Of a stretch of DNA of 64,000 bases, positions 8,760-18,705 are shown piece after piece. The notes under the pieces were generated by a model, which was not told the origin of the DNA, did no database searches, and saw only the letters and a program-made list of their open reading frames with translations. The stretch spans positions 19,103-83,102 of the forward strand of contig WNYE01000126.1 in the NCBI GenBank assembly GCA_021396245.1, in the 5' to 3' direction. This DNA is from Sporothrix humicola. Taxonomy: Eukaryota; Ascomycota; Sordariomycetes; Ophiostomatales; Ophiostomataceae. The position numbers and the translations under genes were made by a program. Numbering within the stretch: position 1 is the first letter of the stretch; each line of letters begins with the position of its first letter.

Positions 8760-10676
8760 ATGGATAAGCTCAGTTTCGAGCTCATTGAGCATATCACGCA
8801 GTATCTCAATGCCGGCGACGCACTCAATTTGGCGAGGACATGCGGCCGTATGCGGGTGGCGTGCATTTCTCGGCTCGACCCGGAGCGGTACCTGCAGCCC
8901 ACCTTCAAGTATGCACTGTACCTGCTGGCTGCCATGACCGATTATGGGTGCGTCCTGTCGGGGTCGCGTGCGCTGGAGTACTTTATCCCCGGGACCGCCG
9001 ACGACCCACCCCCGTCGGTCGGCGGGCACGTGTCGGATTGGGATTTCCTGGTGCCGTGCTTCCGAAACAGCGTCTATGGCATGATGGATGCCCTAGCGCG
9101 CTGCGGCGTCAAGTGGCAGAATCCATTGGAAGAAGTGTTTGCGCTGCTTGGCAAGCCCGCCGGGTCCTCGGCGATCGTCCGGCTGGGAGTTGTGATGTCT
9201 GCAATGCCCTCAAAGGTGATGCAGGACTCGATGGAGCCGCTGTCTCCCGAAGCAGTGGCTCTGTACCGGAAGATGCACAAGCTTGCGTGGGTCAACACCG
9301 ACCCGTCGGGCCGTTCATGGCTCCGTGTCGAAGTTATCCCGGACCAGTCCTTCGGCTCGAGCAGTGATCCAGCGGCCAGGTATGCTGTTGAGGAGATATT
9401 GTTCCAAGACATGCAGAGCCGTGGCTACAACCCGCATACAGGGCGTCTGCTCAGCGACGAGGCCATGGCTGGTCCTGATAGCCTCCCTCCCCAGGAAAAC
9501 GGCTACAACGACTACAATTATGCCAACGACAACACGGTCCATCTCATCAATGGCTACATTACTCCGCCGGGACGCATGCGGCAAAAGGTCCAGCTGTTCC
9601 AGTGCCACAAGGGAAAGGCAGAAGCCTCGACGCCGCTCGAGTACATCGTCAATACATATTATGCGACACACGTACAGTGCTTCATTAGCGGCTGGGCCGC
9701 CGGCCACTTCTACTATGACCTAGCCCGCCATAAGCTCTCGTTGGCCTGGCTTAATTCACGCCAGGATATCGAGCAGCTTAAGGGCTGCATCCAAAAATAC
9801 CGAGCGCGCGGCTACCGTCTCTTCCGCCCAGATGTTGCGACAGAGAGGTATGGTGGTAGTCGGTGCGGCGAGTATGACGACAATCTCAAATGTGTGCTAC
9901 ACCACCCCATCAACCCAGATTTCAGGACGGTTGCCTACGCGCCAGAATATAAGCCATTTGACCCTCTCGCATCTGCTGTGGCGGATGTTGCCCGAGAGCT
10001 GAGAGAACAGGGGCATGTCAAGCTAGATCCAACTGAGCCGCGAATTCCGCAACGAGAATTTCAGTTTGCCTTACCGGTCCGGAGACACAGCACAAAATCC
10101 TCGACCGCGCGCAGAACACCGGCCCCACTCACGACCGCCAAGAACGGCCGCCTCAGCGAGGACGCGTACCAGATCCTGAAGCGCGACGGCGGCCGTGTCT
10201 ACAGCGGCAAGCTTGGCAACCCCGGCACAAAGCTGATCCGCTTCACCCGGCTCCAGAACACAATCCGCACGTCCATCAGAGCCGACATTGAGTCTTTCCG
10301 TGCCGCGCCCAAGCCGCGGCCGTTTTACCGCAACCTCGAGAACCTGCTTTACAAATTCCGCTACGTGACGATCGAGCGTCCCGTTGCCATTGAGGTTCTC
10401 TCCGGTTCGCCCTCTCACTGGCGCCCAACAGGCACGTTCTTCGGCCCGCAGTATACACCCAGCATCGCACGAGCACTGGCCTATGCCACCATCGGCGCCG
10501 AGGCCGGCGAAGAGCTGGGCAACGGCGGCGCACCACCCGGCACGCCGACCGAACCCTTCGACAGCTCGCGCAAGGAGTGGCGCTACTACGAGCTGCTCAT
10601 CCTGCTTACGCCTACGGCGTGCAATGCGACGCAGTGTCACGTGAACCTCGAGCATTCGTTGCCGCCGCAGATATAA
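8760..10676 (+). CDS. F-box protein with a nucleotidyltransferase-like motif
   Basis: A 638-residue intronless gene with a strong CACCATGG start. Residues 1-40 form a short F-box (LSFELIEHITQYLNAGDALNLARTC), the element that docks onto Skp1 in SCF ubiquitin ligases. Immediately after, VLSGSRALEYFIPG (65-78) and SDWDFLVP (92-99) place a Gly-Ser motif about 25 residues ahead of Asp93-x-Asp95, the arrangement of the nucleotidyltransferase (Pol-beta-like) fold. I see no third catalytic Asp with certainty. The central part (200-420) and the basic linker (about 425-470) have no motif I know. The C-terminal 170 residues resemble a separate globular domain. Role unknown; a substrate-recognition F-box protein is the minimum inference. 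Confidence 0.7.
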   Translation: MDKLSFELIEHITQYLNAGDALNLARTCGRMRVACISRLDPERYLQPTFKYALYLLAAMTDYGCVLSGSRALEYFIPGTADDPPPSVGGHVSDWDFLVPCFRNSVYGMMDALARCGVKWQNPLEEVFALLGKPAGSSAIVRLGVVMSAMPSKVMQDSMEPLSPEAVALYRKMHKLAWVNTDPSGRSWLRVEVIPDQSFGSSSDPAARYAVEEILFQDMQSRGYNPHTGRLLSDEAMAGPDSLPPQENGYNDYNYANDNTVHLINGYITPPGRMRQKVQLFQCHKGKAEASTPLEYIVNTYYATHVQCFISGWAAGHFYYDLARHKLSLAWLNSRQDIEQLKGCIQKYRARGYRLFRPDVATERYGGSRCGEYDDNLKCVLHHPINPDFRTVAYAPEYKPFDPLASAVADVARELREQGHVKLDPTEPRIPQREFQFALPVRRHSTKSSTARRTPAPLTTAKNGRLSEDAYQILKRDGGRVYSGKLGNPGTKLIRFTRLQNTIRTSIRADIESFRAAPKPRPFYRNLENLLYKFRYVTIERPVAIEVLSGSPSHWRPTGTFFGPQYTPSIARALAYATIGAEAGEELGNGGAPPGTPTEPFDSSRKEWRYYELLILLTPTACNATQCHVNLEHSLPPQI

Positions 10677-13541
10677 TATGTTGCGATGCGTGTGTCGTCA
10701 TTGTGTGTGCCCGTCGTCGTAGATGTTATTGGTTTGTCTCGGGAAGATGCCACAGGAGAATTTGTATGCTGTGAAGCGGTGCGTCGTGCCGTGTGCCGTA
10801 TGTATGTATGCAGATAGGCCGAATGTCAATTACAACCAGCATTGGTTGAATGCCATCTAAAGGGTCTGGATTAATGTGGTGCTGCGAATCGTTAATTGGT
10901 TTTCAGCGCTATGATGCTTCGCGCAGTTGTCTTAATTGCAAGATGCACGTGCGGTCGGACTTTACCGCTTTCGGTCGCTCAGCCAACCGATCGTCACTAG
11001 CAGTCCACCCTCCCCTATTTTAGCGCACCTCCAGCACGCCAATGCACCTGAACGAATTTAGACCTGTACTGGTACTTGTACTCTACTATATCTTACAGTC
11101 GTATATTTGTACCTCTACTCAACAATAGGACCAGCGCCCGCTTTCAGCCGCTGCACCATTCGATTTTTAGTTCTCTCAGGGCCTTTTTCTGCCTGCAGCC
11201 TCCTTCACTCGTCCTTCGATATGCCTTGGCTGCTTGGCCCTTCCATCAGGAAACTGGCACACTGTCGCTCTGGCAGCCACGAGGCCCAACATGCCTCCCT
11301 CTTCTGGCTGGACGATCAGGGCTGTCGCATTCCGACCGATGGCTTGATCATAAATATGTCATTTGAGGCGTAGAATTGCAAGAGAAGAAAGAAAAGTCGC
11401 TGGTAAGATACTTTTTGAGGCTCATTGTCCGCTCGTTCTTTCCTTTCATTTTCACTTTCGGGCTTCTTTGTGTGCTCGCAACGCTCGTGTTCCTTCCTCT
11501 TTGACCAGGTCCCCCTGGACGCCACCTCCACGTCGAAACGGGCAAGCGTGATCCTCACTTCGTATGCCCTGCGAACAACGTTGCTCGTAATATTGGTGCA
11601 GATTACGGCCAGTACGAGAGGCGCTCCTTCCTTTATTCCTCTTTGCTCCTCGTCGTCTCGTCCATCGTCTGCACGCTGTCAGCCTCGGGGCGGCGCTCTT
11701 GCCCTCTTCACGCTGACACTCCACTCCGAGCAACCGCACGCCTTCCACCGCTTGCCCCTTTGCCTCCAATTTTTATTTTTGGATCACTTTTGGATCTTCC
11801 CACATCAGCACTGCCTCTCCCTGGCGCATCACTCAAGATCCCAGCACCAACTTTCGACTCCAACCCTCCCAAAACACTGTCGCCAGAACCAAGGTTGCAT
11901 CTGTCCAGGGTCTGAAGCAGGCCAAGGAGAGCCTCTTCCAACCTCCAGAACGGCGGCCCTTTCCCGGGCAACAGCAAGAAACAAGGGAAATCGATTTGGT
12001 CGATTCCAACCTCAAAAGTTAAACCCAAACTTTAAACGTTCACGATTTACCTTTGCGCCGCACAACTGCAGTCGCTCTCCCTCGTCTCTCCCAACTCTCG
12101 CAGGAACATCAAACAGTGAACAGCCCCTCCAGATAGTCTACTTTGTCGCCCACAAACCTCGACCCACTGGGCCAGGATTCCCAAATCGCCCGAAACACTG
12201 GCCGCCCACTAGCAACAAGAAGCTTAACTAAAAAAACAATACGAGACGACAAAAACCCCATCCCAGCACCGTTCTAAAAACGTAAACACGAGCAGCTCCC
12301 CCATTTGCCTCTTCTCCCCGTCTGTGCAGACAAGAAGTGAGAGAAAGGTAAGCTTTGTGGGTTGCCGTCCCTGCACTTCATCCATCGTTCTTTTGTTTCT
12401 TTTTTGCATTTCTTTTTGCGGCACTACCGTTTGTCTCACCTGCCCTGCAGCCCCGAGTCCACTTTCCTCCACCTTTTCCCTCTCTCCATATTCCTCATCC
12501 TCCTTTTGTCTTCCTGCTCGTTTCTTCTCCTTGCCTCATCCCGCTTGACCTTGTCTCTCGTTTCCTCTCTATCGCCTGCCGTCTCGTTCAGTCGAGTTGT
12601 CACCTCTTCTTTCTCCTGCTTTTCGTGGAGACCCATTTTGGTCTTTTCTATTTTTCCTTTTTCCTCTATTTCGCTCACGCCTCAGCAGCCTCGTATTCTT
12701 TCGCTCGTCTCCGCCGCGCCACGCCCCTCTCGCTCTCTCTTTCCCTCACCCTTTCTTGCGACCCGAAGCTGTTTATTCTGGCTCTTTTCGTCCTTTCTGG
12801 CTCTCTCTGCCTCAAACAGCCGCATCGATCTTTTTACGAACGCATTAACCCACGTCGCTCCGTTGCTTGTCCCGGCCATTTTGCCAAGCCTTAACACAAC
12901 CCTCGTTAAGGTTTGAGAACCTGGCAGTTATATGCGTCATTCTTGTCACGCTCGCAACCTGCTCCGTACGACTCTTGTGCAACGGGCTGCCAACTCCCTC
13001 CCCCACGACAGCACCAGAAAAGGGAATGCGGATATGACCCTCCTCGCCTGCGATTAGATTTGCTGTCTCTCGGTACGTCTAGCCCGCATTTGCGCCCCGT
13101 ATGTGTCTGTCTCTGCGTCTCTGCGTGTGTCGTGCAACCTGTCCCTGTCCACGTCTTCTACCTGCGACGTTCAGACCGACGGCAGCAGCGGCTTGCAGTT
13201 TGCAGTTCGATACTAACGAACGATCTGTAAGAATTCAGTTGAGCCAAGCAGCCACCCAGCTCGTACACAAGCAACGGCGATCGGTTGAGCCGATTCTGTC
13301 ACCTTTCGCTTTGTGGCTTTTTCTCGCATTTCCCCCTTTGGGCCGCCGTTTTGCTTTGCTCAGTTTTCCCTTCCTTGCCTTGCTCTCTTTTATTTTTTGC
13401 CATTTTTTTTAATTTGCTACTGAGCAGCCTGATACACGGAAACCGGTTTTCTCTTCCGTTTTGGGAGCTCTTTCACCCCTGTTCCCTACCCTTCCTACTT
13501 ATACTTTTCCTCCCCCTTCCCCCTTCCTTTTTAACACAGCC
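10677..13541. promoter_or_regulatory. Long promoter/leader region of the GH17 glucanase gene
   Basis: This 2.9-kb interval has no gene with motif support. From about 11100 it becomes conspicuously C+T-rich, with several open frames that code only low-complexity Ser/Leu/Phe/Pro strings, as expected of pyrimidine-rich non-coding DNA. GTACGT at 13074 is a candidate leader-intron donor. A CACGTG motif occurs at 10946-10951. The start of transcription cannot be placed from sequence. Confidence 0.45.
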
Positions 13542-16112
13542 ATGCCTCGCAAATATTCCTTCGAGTCCTATGGACCGGATGAACAGGAGCCTCTCGACAA
13601 CTCAAACGCCCAACGCTCTCGCATGCCAACAACACAAACTCGCCAACATCACATCGACCTCGAGGACCACGAGCCATACTACGACGAACCACCATCAGCA
13701 CCTGCACATCAACAACACTCACAGCCATCGCCACGGCAAGACCGCAATCACTACCCGCCATCAAGCTCTCGTACGCCTCGCAACCCAGCCTTCCACCCCG
13801 ACAGCAACTACAACCAGCTTGCTGCCTCCCGGCAGTACGGCGGAGCCGCACCTCTCAGAACAGCACAATCGGCAGGAATCGCAGACGAGGCCGCTGATCT
13901 TGTCTCTCCCGTCTCCCCTCCGGCCCCCCCACCACACGGCGGCTCTCGCCAGGCCCAGGCTGCGCCATTGCCGCCGCAATCCAATATCACACCGGGCGCC
14001 GACAACTTTAGCGAGTCTGCCGCGGGTGGCATGGCCGGTATCGCCTACAGCGTCGCCGACCGTAACCCAAGAGAAAGCGGAGTCGAAGCCATGAGAGGCA
14101 TGCAACAACAACCACAGCAAATGCAGCAACAATACTACCAGCAGGGCTCCCCGCCACCCGGGTACCCTCAACAGACACACCAGGCCGGCCCTTACCCACC
14201 ACAACACCAGCAACAGCAGTACCGTGGATACAACAACGGCCCTTATGACCAGCCCGACCAAGGCCAATCATCACCACAAATGCTCCGGCCCGCATACGCA
14301 AATTCAGGTAGCCGCAACGTCGACAGAGACTCGCGGTCAAGTTTGCAGGGTCTCGGCGCTGCAGCCTACTCTCCTGGAATGGGAACGCCGGGCACACGCA
14401 CACCATCACGGAGCCCTCACAGCAATATGGGCGCCGGCGATGTTTACACAGACAACCCATACAATCGCTACTCGATGCATGACACGTCACTCGGCTATGT
14501 CAATCCTAATGATATTGAGGATGATGGTGACGACGGTCTGGAGTATGGTCGCAGCCGCAACGCAAGAACATCAATGCTTAGCTTGGCTGGTTACAGCACA
14601 AAGAGCAGCCGTAGTGGGACTGCCAGTGGTGTCGTTGGCCCTGCAGCCGTTGGTGCCGCGGCAATTGGTGCCGCAGCCGCAGGAACGGCAGGGGCTGCTG
14701 CTCTGTCACACAGCGCTTCAGGCGAGTATGTCAATGCCTCTGGTGCCATGGGTGGCCCTGATGCTGGCATGGGTAGCCGTGCTGCTTCCTCTGGCGGCGC
14801 ACACTACAACGCCTTGAACAACACAAGACCCGAATATGCCGGTAGCGGTGGCCATGGTGGTCACGGTGTTCTTGGCGGTGGCGCAGGTGGCAGCGGTGGC
14901 GGGTACGACAGCGGCGCATACAACGTTGGCCGCAGCGGAGGTGCAGCAGAAAAGTCGGAATGGCTCGCCCAGCAAAGCCACAGCCGAAAGATCTGGAAGT
15001 GGGCCATCATTATCGGCATTGCAGTCGCCGTCATAGCAGGCATCGTCCTCGGCGTTGTCTTTGGTGTTGTCCTTAAGAACAAGAACGGCAGCAGTGGTGG
15101 CAATGATTCTTCCGGCACTGCCTCTGGCGACACGAACAAAAACGGCGACCTCGACATCAACAGCCCCGAGATACAGAAGCTGTTGAACAACAAGAACTTG
15201 CACAAGGTCTTCCCCGGTATCGACTACACGCCCATCAACACACAGTACCCCGACTGTCTCGCCAACCCGCCGTCGCAGAACAACGTGACGCGGGACGTTG
15301 CTGTCCTCTCGCAGCTGACAAACACAATCCGCCTCTACGGCACGGACTGCAACCAGACGGAGATGACGATCCACGCCATCAACCAGCTCAAGCTGCAGGA
15401 TACGGTCAAGATCTGGATGGGCGTGTGGCAAGACGGCAACCAGACGACGAACGCTCGCCAGCTTTCGCAGATGTGGGATATCCTCGACACATACGGCGGC
15501 GATCCGTTCAAGGGCGTCATTGTTGCCAACGAGATTCTGTTCCGGCAGCAAATGACAACGAGCGAGCTCGCGGTGCTGCTCCAGTCGGTGCGCACTAACA
15601 TGACGGCCATGAGCATCAGCCTACCCGTCGCGACGTCAGATCTTGGTACGGTGTGGGACTCCCAGCTGGCGCAGGCGTCCGACTACGTCATGGCCAACAT
15701 CCACCCGTTCTTTGGCGGTGTGAACGCAAAGGATGCAGCAGACTGGACTTGGAACTTTTGGGATACGAATAACGGTCAATTTTTCAAAACGGACAAGAGC
15801 AAGAACATCATCAGTGAGACGGGCTGGCCGACCCAAGGTGGTACCGACTGCGGTTCCGGCTCGACCGAGACTGTCTGCCCGGATGCGGCCGTGGCTGGCA
15901 TTACCGAGGTCAACACGTTCCTCGACACATGGGTATGCGAAGCCCTGACGAACGGCACCGAGTACTTTTGGTTTGAGGCATTTGACGAGCCATGGAAGAT
16001 CCAGTACGACACGGGCGACCAGAACTGGGAGGACCACTGGGGTATCATGGATGTCAACCGCAACCTCAAGTCGGGTATCAAGATTCCCGACTGTGGCGGC
16101 AAGACAGTATGA
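13542..16112 (+). CDS. btgC: GH17 glucan endo-1,3-beta-glucosidase, BtgC-type, membrane-anchored
   Basis: An intronless 856-residue type II membrane protein. Residues 1-480 are a disordered cytosolic region rich in Gln, Pro, Ser and Gly. A single transmembrane helix lies at about 487-511 ([20 protein letters not shown]) flanked by Lys. The C-terminal GH17 domain (about 545-850) has the acid/base Glu664 in VANEILF and the nucleophile Glu759 in ISETGWPT, plus several N-glycosylation sites. It should cleave beta-1,3-glucan at the cell surface during wall growth and separation. The ATG at 13542 is the first in frame; an open stretch upstream has no ATG. It is longer than typical BtgC proteins (about 650-700), entirely through the N-terminal low-complexity part. 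Confidence 0.93.
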   Translation: MPRKYSFESYGPDEQEPLDNSNAQRSRMPTTQTRQHHIDLEDHEPYYDEPPSAPAHQQHSQPSPRQDRNHYPPSSSRTPRNPAFHPDSNYNQLAASRQYGGAAPLRTAQSAGIADEAADLVSPVSPPAPPPHGGSRQAQAAPLPPQSNITPGADNFSESAAGGMAGIAYSVADRNPRESGVEAMRGMQQQPQQMQQQYYQQGSPPPGYPQQTHQAGPYPPQHQQQQYRGYNNGPYDQPDQGQSSPQMLRPAYANSGSRNVDRDSRSSLQGLGAAAYSPGMGTPGTRTPSRSPHSNMGAGDVYTDNPYNRYSMHDTSLGYVNPNDIEDDGDDGLEYGRSRNARTSMLSLAGYSTKSSRSGTASGVVGPAAVGAAAIGAAAAGTAGAAALSHSASGEYVNASGAMGGPDAGMGSRAASSGGAHYNALNNTRPEYAGSGGHGGHGVLGGGAGGSGGGYDSGAYNVGRSGGAAEKSEWLAQQSHSRKIWKWAIIIGIAVAVIAGIVLGVVFGVVLKNKNGSSGGNDSSGTASGDTNKNGDLDINSPEIQKLLNNKNLHKVFPGIDYTPINTQYPDCLANPPSQNNVTRDVAVLSQLTNTIRLYGTDCNQTEMTIHAINQLKLQDTVKIWMGVWQDGNQTTNARQLSQMWDILDTYGGDPFKGVIVANEILFRQQMTTSELAVLLQSVRTNMTAMSISLPVATSDLGTVWDSQLAQASDYVMANIHPFFGGVNAKDAADWTWNFWDTNNGQFFKTDKSKNIISETGWPTQGGTDCGSGSTETVCPDAAVAGITEVNTFLDTWVCEALTNGTEYFWFEAFDEPWKIQYDTGDQNWEDHWGIMDVNRNLKSGIKIPDCGGKTV

Positions 16113-17158
16113 GTTGGATGAGGATGTTGTGTTGAAACTAGCAGCAACAGGAGTAGCCTTCTGGTTCTGCATAATAATAAGCGAGTGCGACATCTAGTGT
16201 GTTGTGCATTTGTATAAAACCCTTTCCTTGGTATTTTCTGGCTGGGGGCACTTGGTCTTTTGGTTTGTTTTGGTTTCTTATGGTCTCTTTTTCGCTTGTT
16301 TATTTCCCGCTTCATTTATTGTCGTTGCTTATATATGTTCTCTTTTGTTCTTGTCTTGTTCTTATTTTGTTGTTGTTGTCCTTTGTGTTTTTGGCTATCT
16401 AAGTCTTGGGGATCATACGCGCGAGGGAAGGGCCTCCAGCCATCACTGCGAGCGAAGACTGCAGCCTGTGTGCTACTGCAACATTTAAAAGGCGGATTTA
16501 TCACTTCCTTAGCACTTTGCATCTGTTTTGTTTTCTCCTCATTTTTTCTTGTCCTGCCCTGTATTAGCAAGCATAAGACCGCATCTTGCTCCTGAACCCT
16601 GTTGTTTTCCTCCATCCTGTACATAGGCTTTCTTTTTTCTTTTTTACTTCTCGATAGTTGGGCTACTTGTGCCCCTTATTTTCTAAATATAATTTGCATC
16701 CAAAATAAACGAAGGACCAAAACATGCACCGTCGATAAACTAGAGGGAAACCGTTAGTAAAACAGCGAATCGCATTTTCTTGTAAATTAAGGTACGTTGT
16801 CCGTACGTCCCAAATAGGAAATAATCGAATTGGACTAATGTGCTGATGAAGCTTCGAACTTGTGGTCTGATGAATGACGTCACGACAAGAGTCGAAGAGT
16901 CGAAAAGTCGATGACAACAACAATCTATCTACCCACGCCTTTGTTCATTTAACGGTATATTGCTTTTGCAATGTCCCGTCTCGTCTCTTGTCTTGGTTTG
17001 CACTCTTTCAACCTTTTCATTTCTTTTCCAAGACTTGCCGTTTTCAATGTTGTCACATTTATTTTGTCGCGGCAATTGAAATTGAAACAATACGAATCGA
17101 GACTCCAAACAAGACAACGTACACCAATACAACGACCGACTCGAACAACGTTCCAAAA
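16113..17158. other. Intergenic: btgC 3' end and promoter of the acidic-protein gene
   Basis: About 1.05 kb with no gene. The 5' part is T-rich, consistent with the btgC 3' UTR. A perfect CRE palindrome TGACGTCA lies at 16875-16882, 277 bp upstream of the next start codon. The in-frame opening from 16874 is best read as leader. Confidence 0.5.
16875..16882. promoter_or_regulatory. CRE/ATF-type palindrome TGACGTCA
   Basis: A second perfect CREB/ATF palindrome in the window, in the promoter of the acidic-protein gene that starts at 17159. Motif evidence only. Confidence 0.35.
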
Positions 17159-18404
17159 ATGGTTGAGACAAGACGCGGCAGTCGCACAGACGGTGCGTCA
17201 GGTAAAGTGAAGGACAGTATCACGGAGAAACAGGCGAGCACAGTCCAGAATGAGACAGCCGACAATTCCAAGACTGGCGAGACTTCCAAAGTCAAGGAGG
17301 AAGACGTCGACGGCCCCAGTGCCGGCGACAAACACAAGCCTGCAGACCGCAGTCAATCGCCCGAAGACCGCAAACGGGCCAGGACAGATATCAAGGCCGA
17401 GGAGGATGAAGGCGATGCCAAGACGAGGAAGGATGATGGCGCCAAAGGCGCCAAAAGCGGCAATGCGCCCACGATTCTCGAGAGAGGCAACATTTATTTC
17501 TTCTTCCGGGCCCGTGTCAATGTCGACGAGCCGACAAGCCTCGAGGATGTTGCGCGCACATACATTGTTCTGAAGCCACAGAACCCGGGCGGGCACGGCG
17601 GAAAAGACGGCGAGAAAAGCAGCGATTGCAGACGGGGCCACACGCGCCTACTAGCGTTGCCCAAAAAGGTGCTTCCAAAGACAGGCCGGGACCGGTTCAT
17701 GGCGTTTGTGCTTGCTGAAGACGAATCGTATGCGAATCTGGAGAAGAATTTCCTGGTCGGCAGTGACGAAGGCGGAAAGGACGAGAGCGATGACCAGGAC
17801 GGGGATGGCGATAAGAAAGAACGCCACTTCCCAGCAGCGACGGCTTTTGGCGAGGGCGTCTATGCCATTATTGGCACCGGCCGCGAGAGCCACCTGGCAT
17901 ATGTTCTGACAGTTCCCGACAAGCTCGGCTCTGTGCAGCAGCAGCTGGGCCTCTCCAACAAGCAGGGCTGCTTTATTGTCAGCACCAAGAACCCGGCGTA
18001 CCCAATGCCTGGTGGCAGAAAAATGGTCGGCGGCGGGCCAGAATATCCAAAGAAGTAACTGTTACAGGCCGACACATTGTGCACCAGATGAGACCAGAGA
18101 CCCGCTGACAAACAGAATAAATGAGTCGTTCCGAAATTTGCGCTGGGCACCGCTTCAGCCCGAGCACCTCGACTATGTTCACAGCCATATGCTGTTGATC
18201 GGTGAGAGCAAGGGCGTCGATCGTCTGTTAAACGACGAGCACGGCGGCCGCGAACTTTCGGCCGAGCTGGAAGACATGGCCGACGACGACCTGAACCGGA
18301 TGCGCCGCTTGGGCAGCACCGAGGCCGAGGCCGTATTTGCCAGTCTGCACGCCAAGGACCAGGCTGAGAGCCATCCAGAAGCACTCGCCAGGGTGTTTGA
18401 GTGA
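17159..18404 (+). CDS. Conserved acidic nuclear-type protein of filamentous ascomycetes
   Basis: Two exons, 17159-18054 and 18116-18404, give 394 residues. The 61-nt intron (GTAACT donor, GCTGAC branch, AACAG acceptor) joins GPEYPKK to INESFRNLRWAPLQPEHLDY, restoring a segment I recall in homologues. Residues 1-95 are a charged Lys/Glu/Asp/Ser tail with a KRAR nuclear-localisation-like patch. From about 105 a conserved globular part begins (NIYFFFRARVNVDEPTSLED, then TRLLALPKKVLPKTGRDRFM and SHLAYVLTVP). Homologues are often labelled 'BTB domain transcription factor', but I see no BTB fold here, so I do not carry that name. Function unknown. The gene is convergent with the golgin gene. Confidence 0.82.
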
Positions 18405-18705
18405 TATACCAATACGGACCAAAAGAACCAAAAGGAATAAAATAAAAAAACCAAAGAAGAATATATAAAAATGATTTATAGCATTAACGGCTGTTTTGCG
18501 TGATGTAATGACTGATCCAATCCGAAAGGTAAACGCACCAATGACCCTTTTTTCTTCATCGTACACCAAAACAAAAAAGAAAAAAGAAAAAAAAAATAGA
18601 AAAATACAATAATCAAGGCGACGTCTGGATGATCCAAAAATCTATCAAACTACAGCGCCGCCCAGACATAATGATACCGTTCAAACTGATATACCGTGTG
18701 TGCAA
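18405..18705. other. Intergenic between convergent genes
   Basis: About 300 bp between two stop codons, AT-rich with A-runs near 18575-18605, fitting two facing 3' processing regions. Nothing else is seen. Confidence 0.5.

Noticed and set aside
11425..12231. 268-codon plus-strand ORF in the btgC upstream region
   Set aside because: Composition is low-complexity Ser/Leu/Pro from CT-rich DNA, with no domain, and other frames are equally open.
13461..13541. N-terminal extension of the GH17 protein
   Set aside because: The open stretch has no ATG; it reads the CT-rich leader. The first ATG is at 13542.
14718..15551. 277-codon antisense ORF inside btgC
   Set aside because: Shadow of the sense coding region with no supporting motif.
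16874..17158. In-frame extension of the acidic-protein gene
   Set aside because: The translated stretch has Phe/Cys-rich leader-like composition, unlike the charged N-terminus that starts at 17159.
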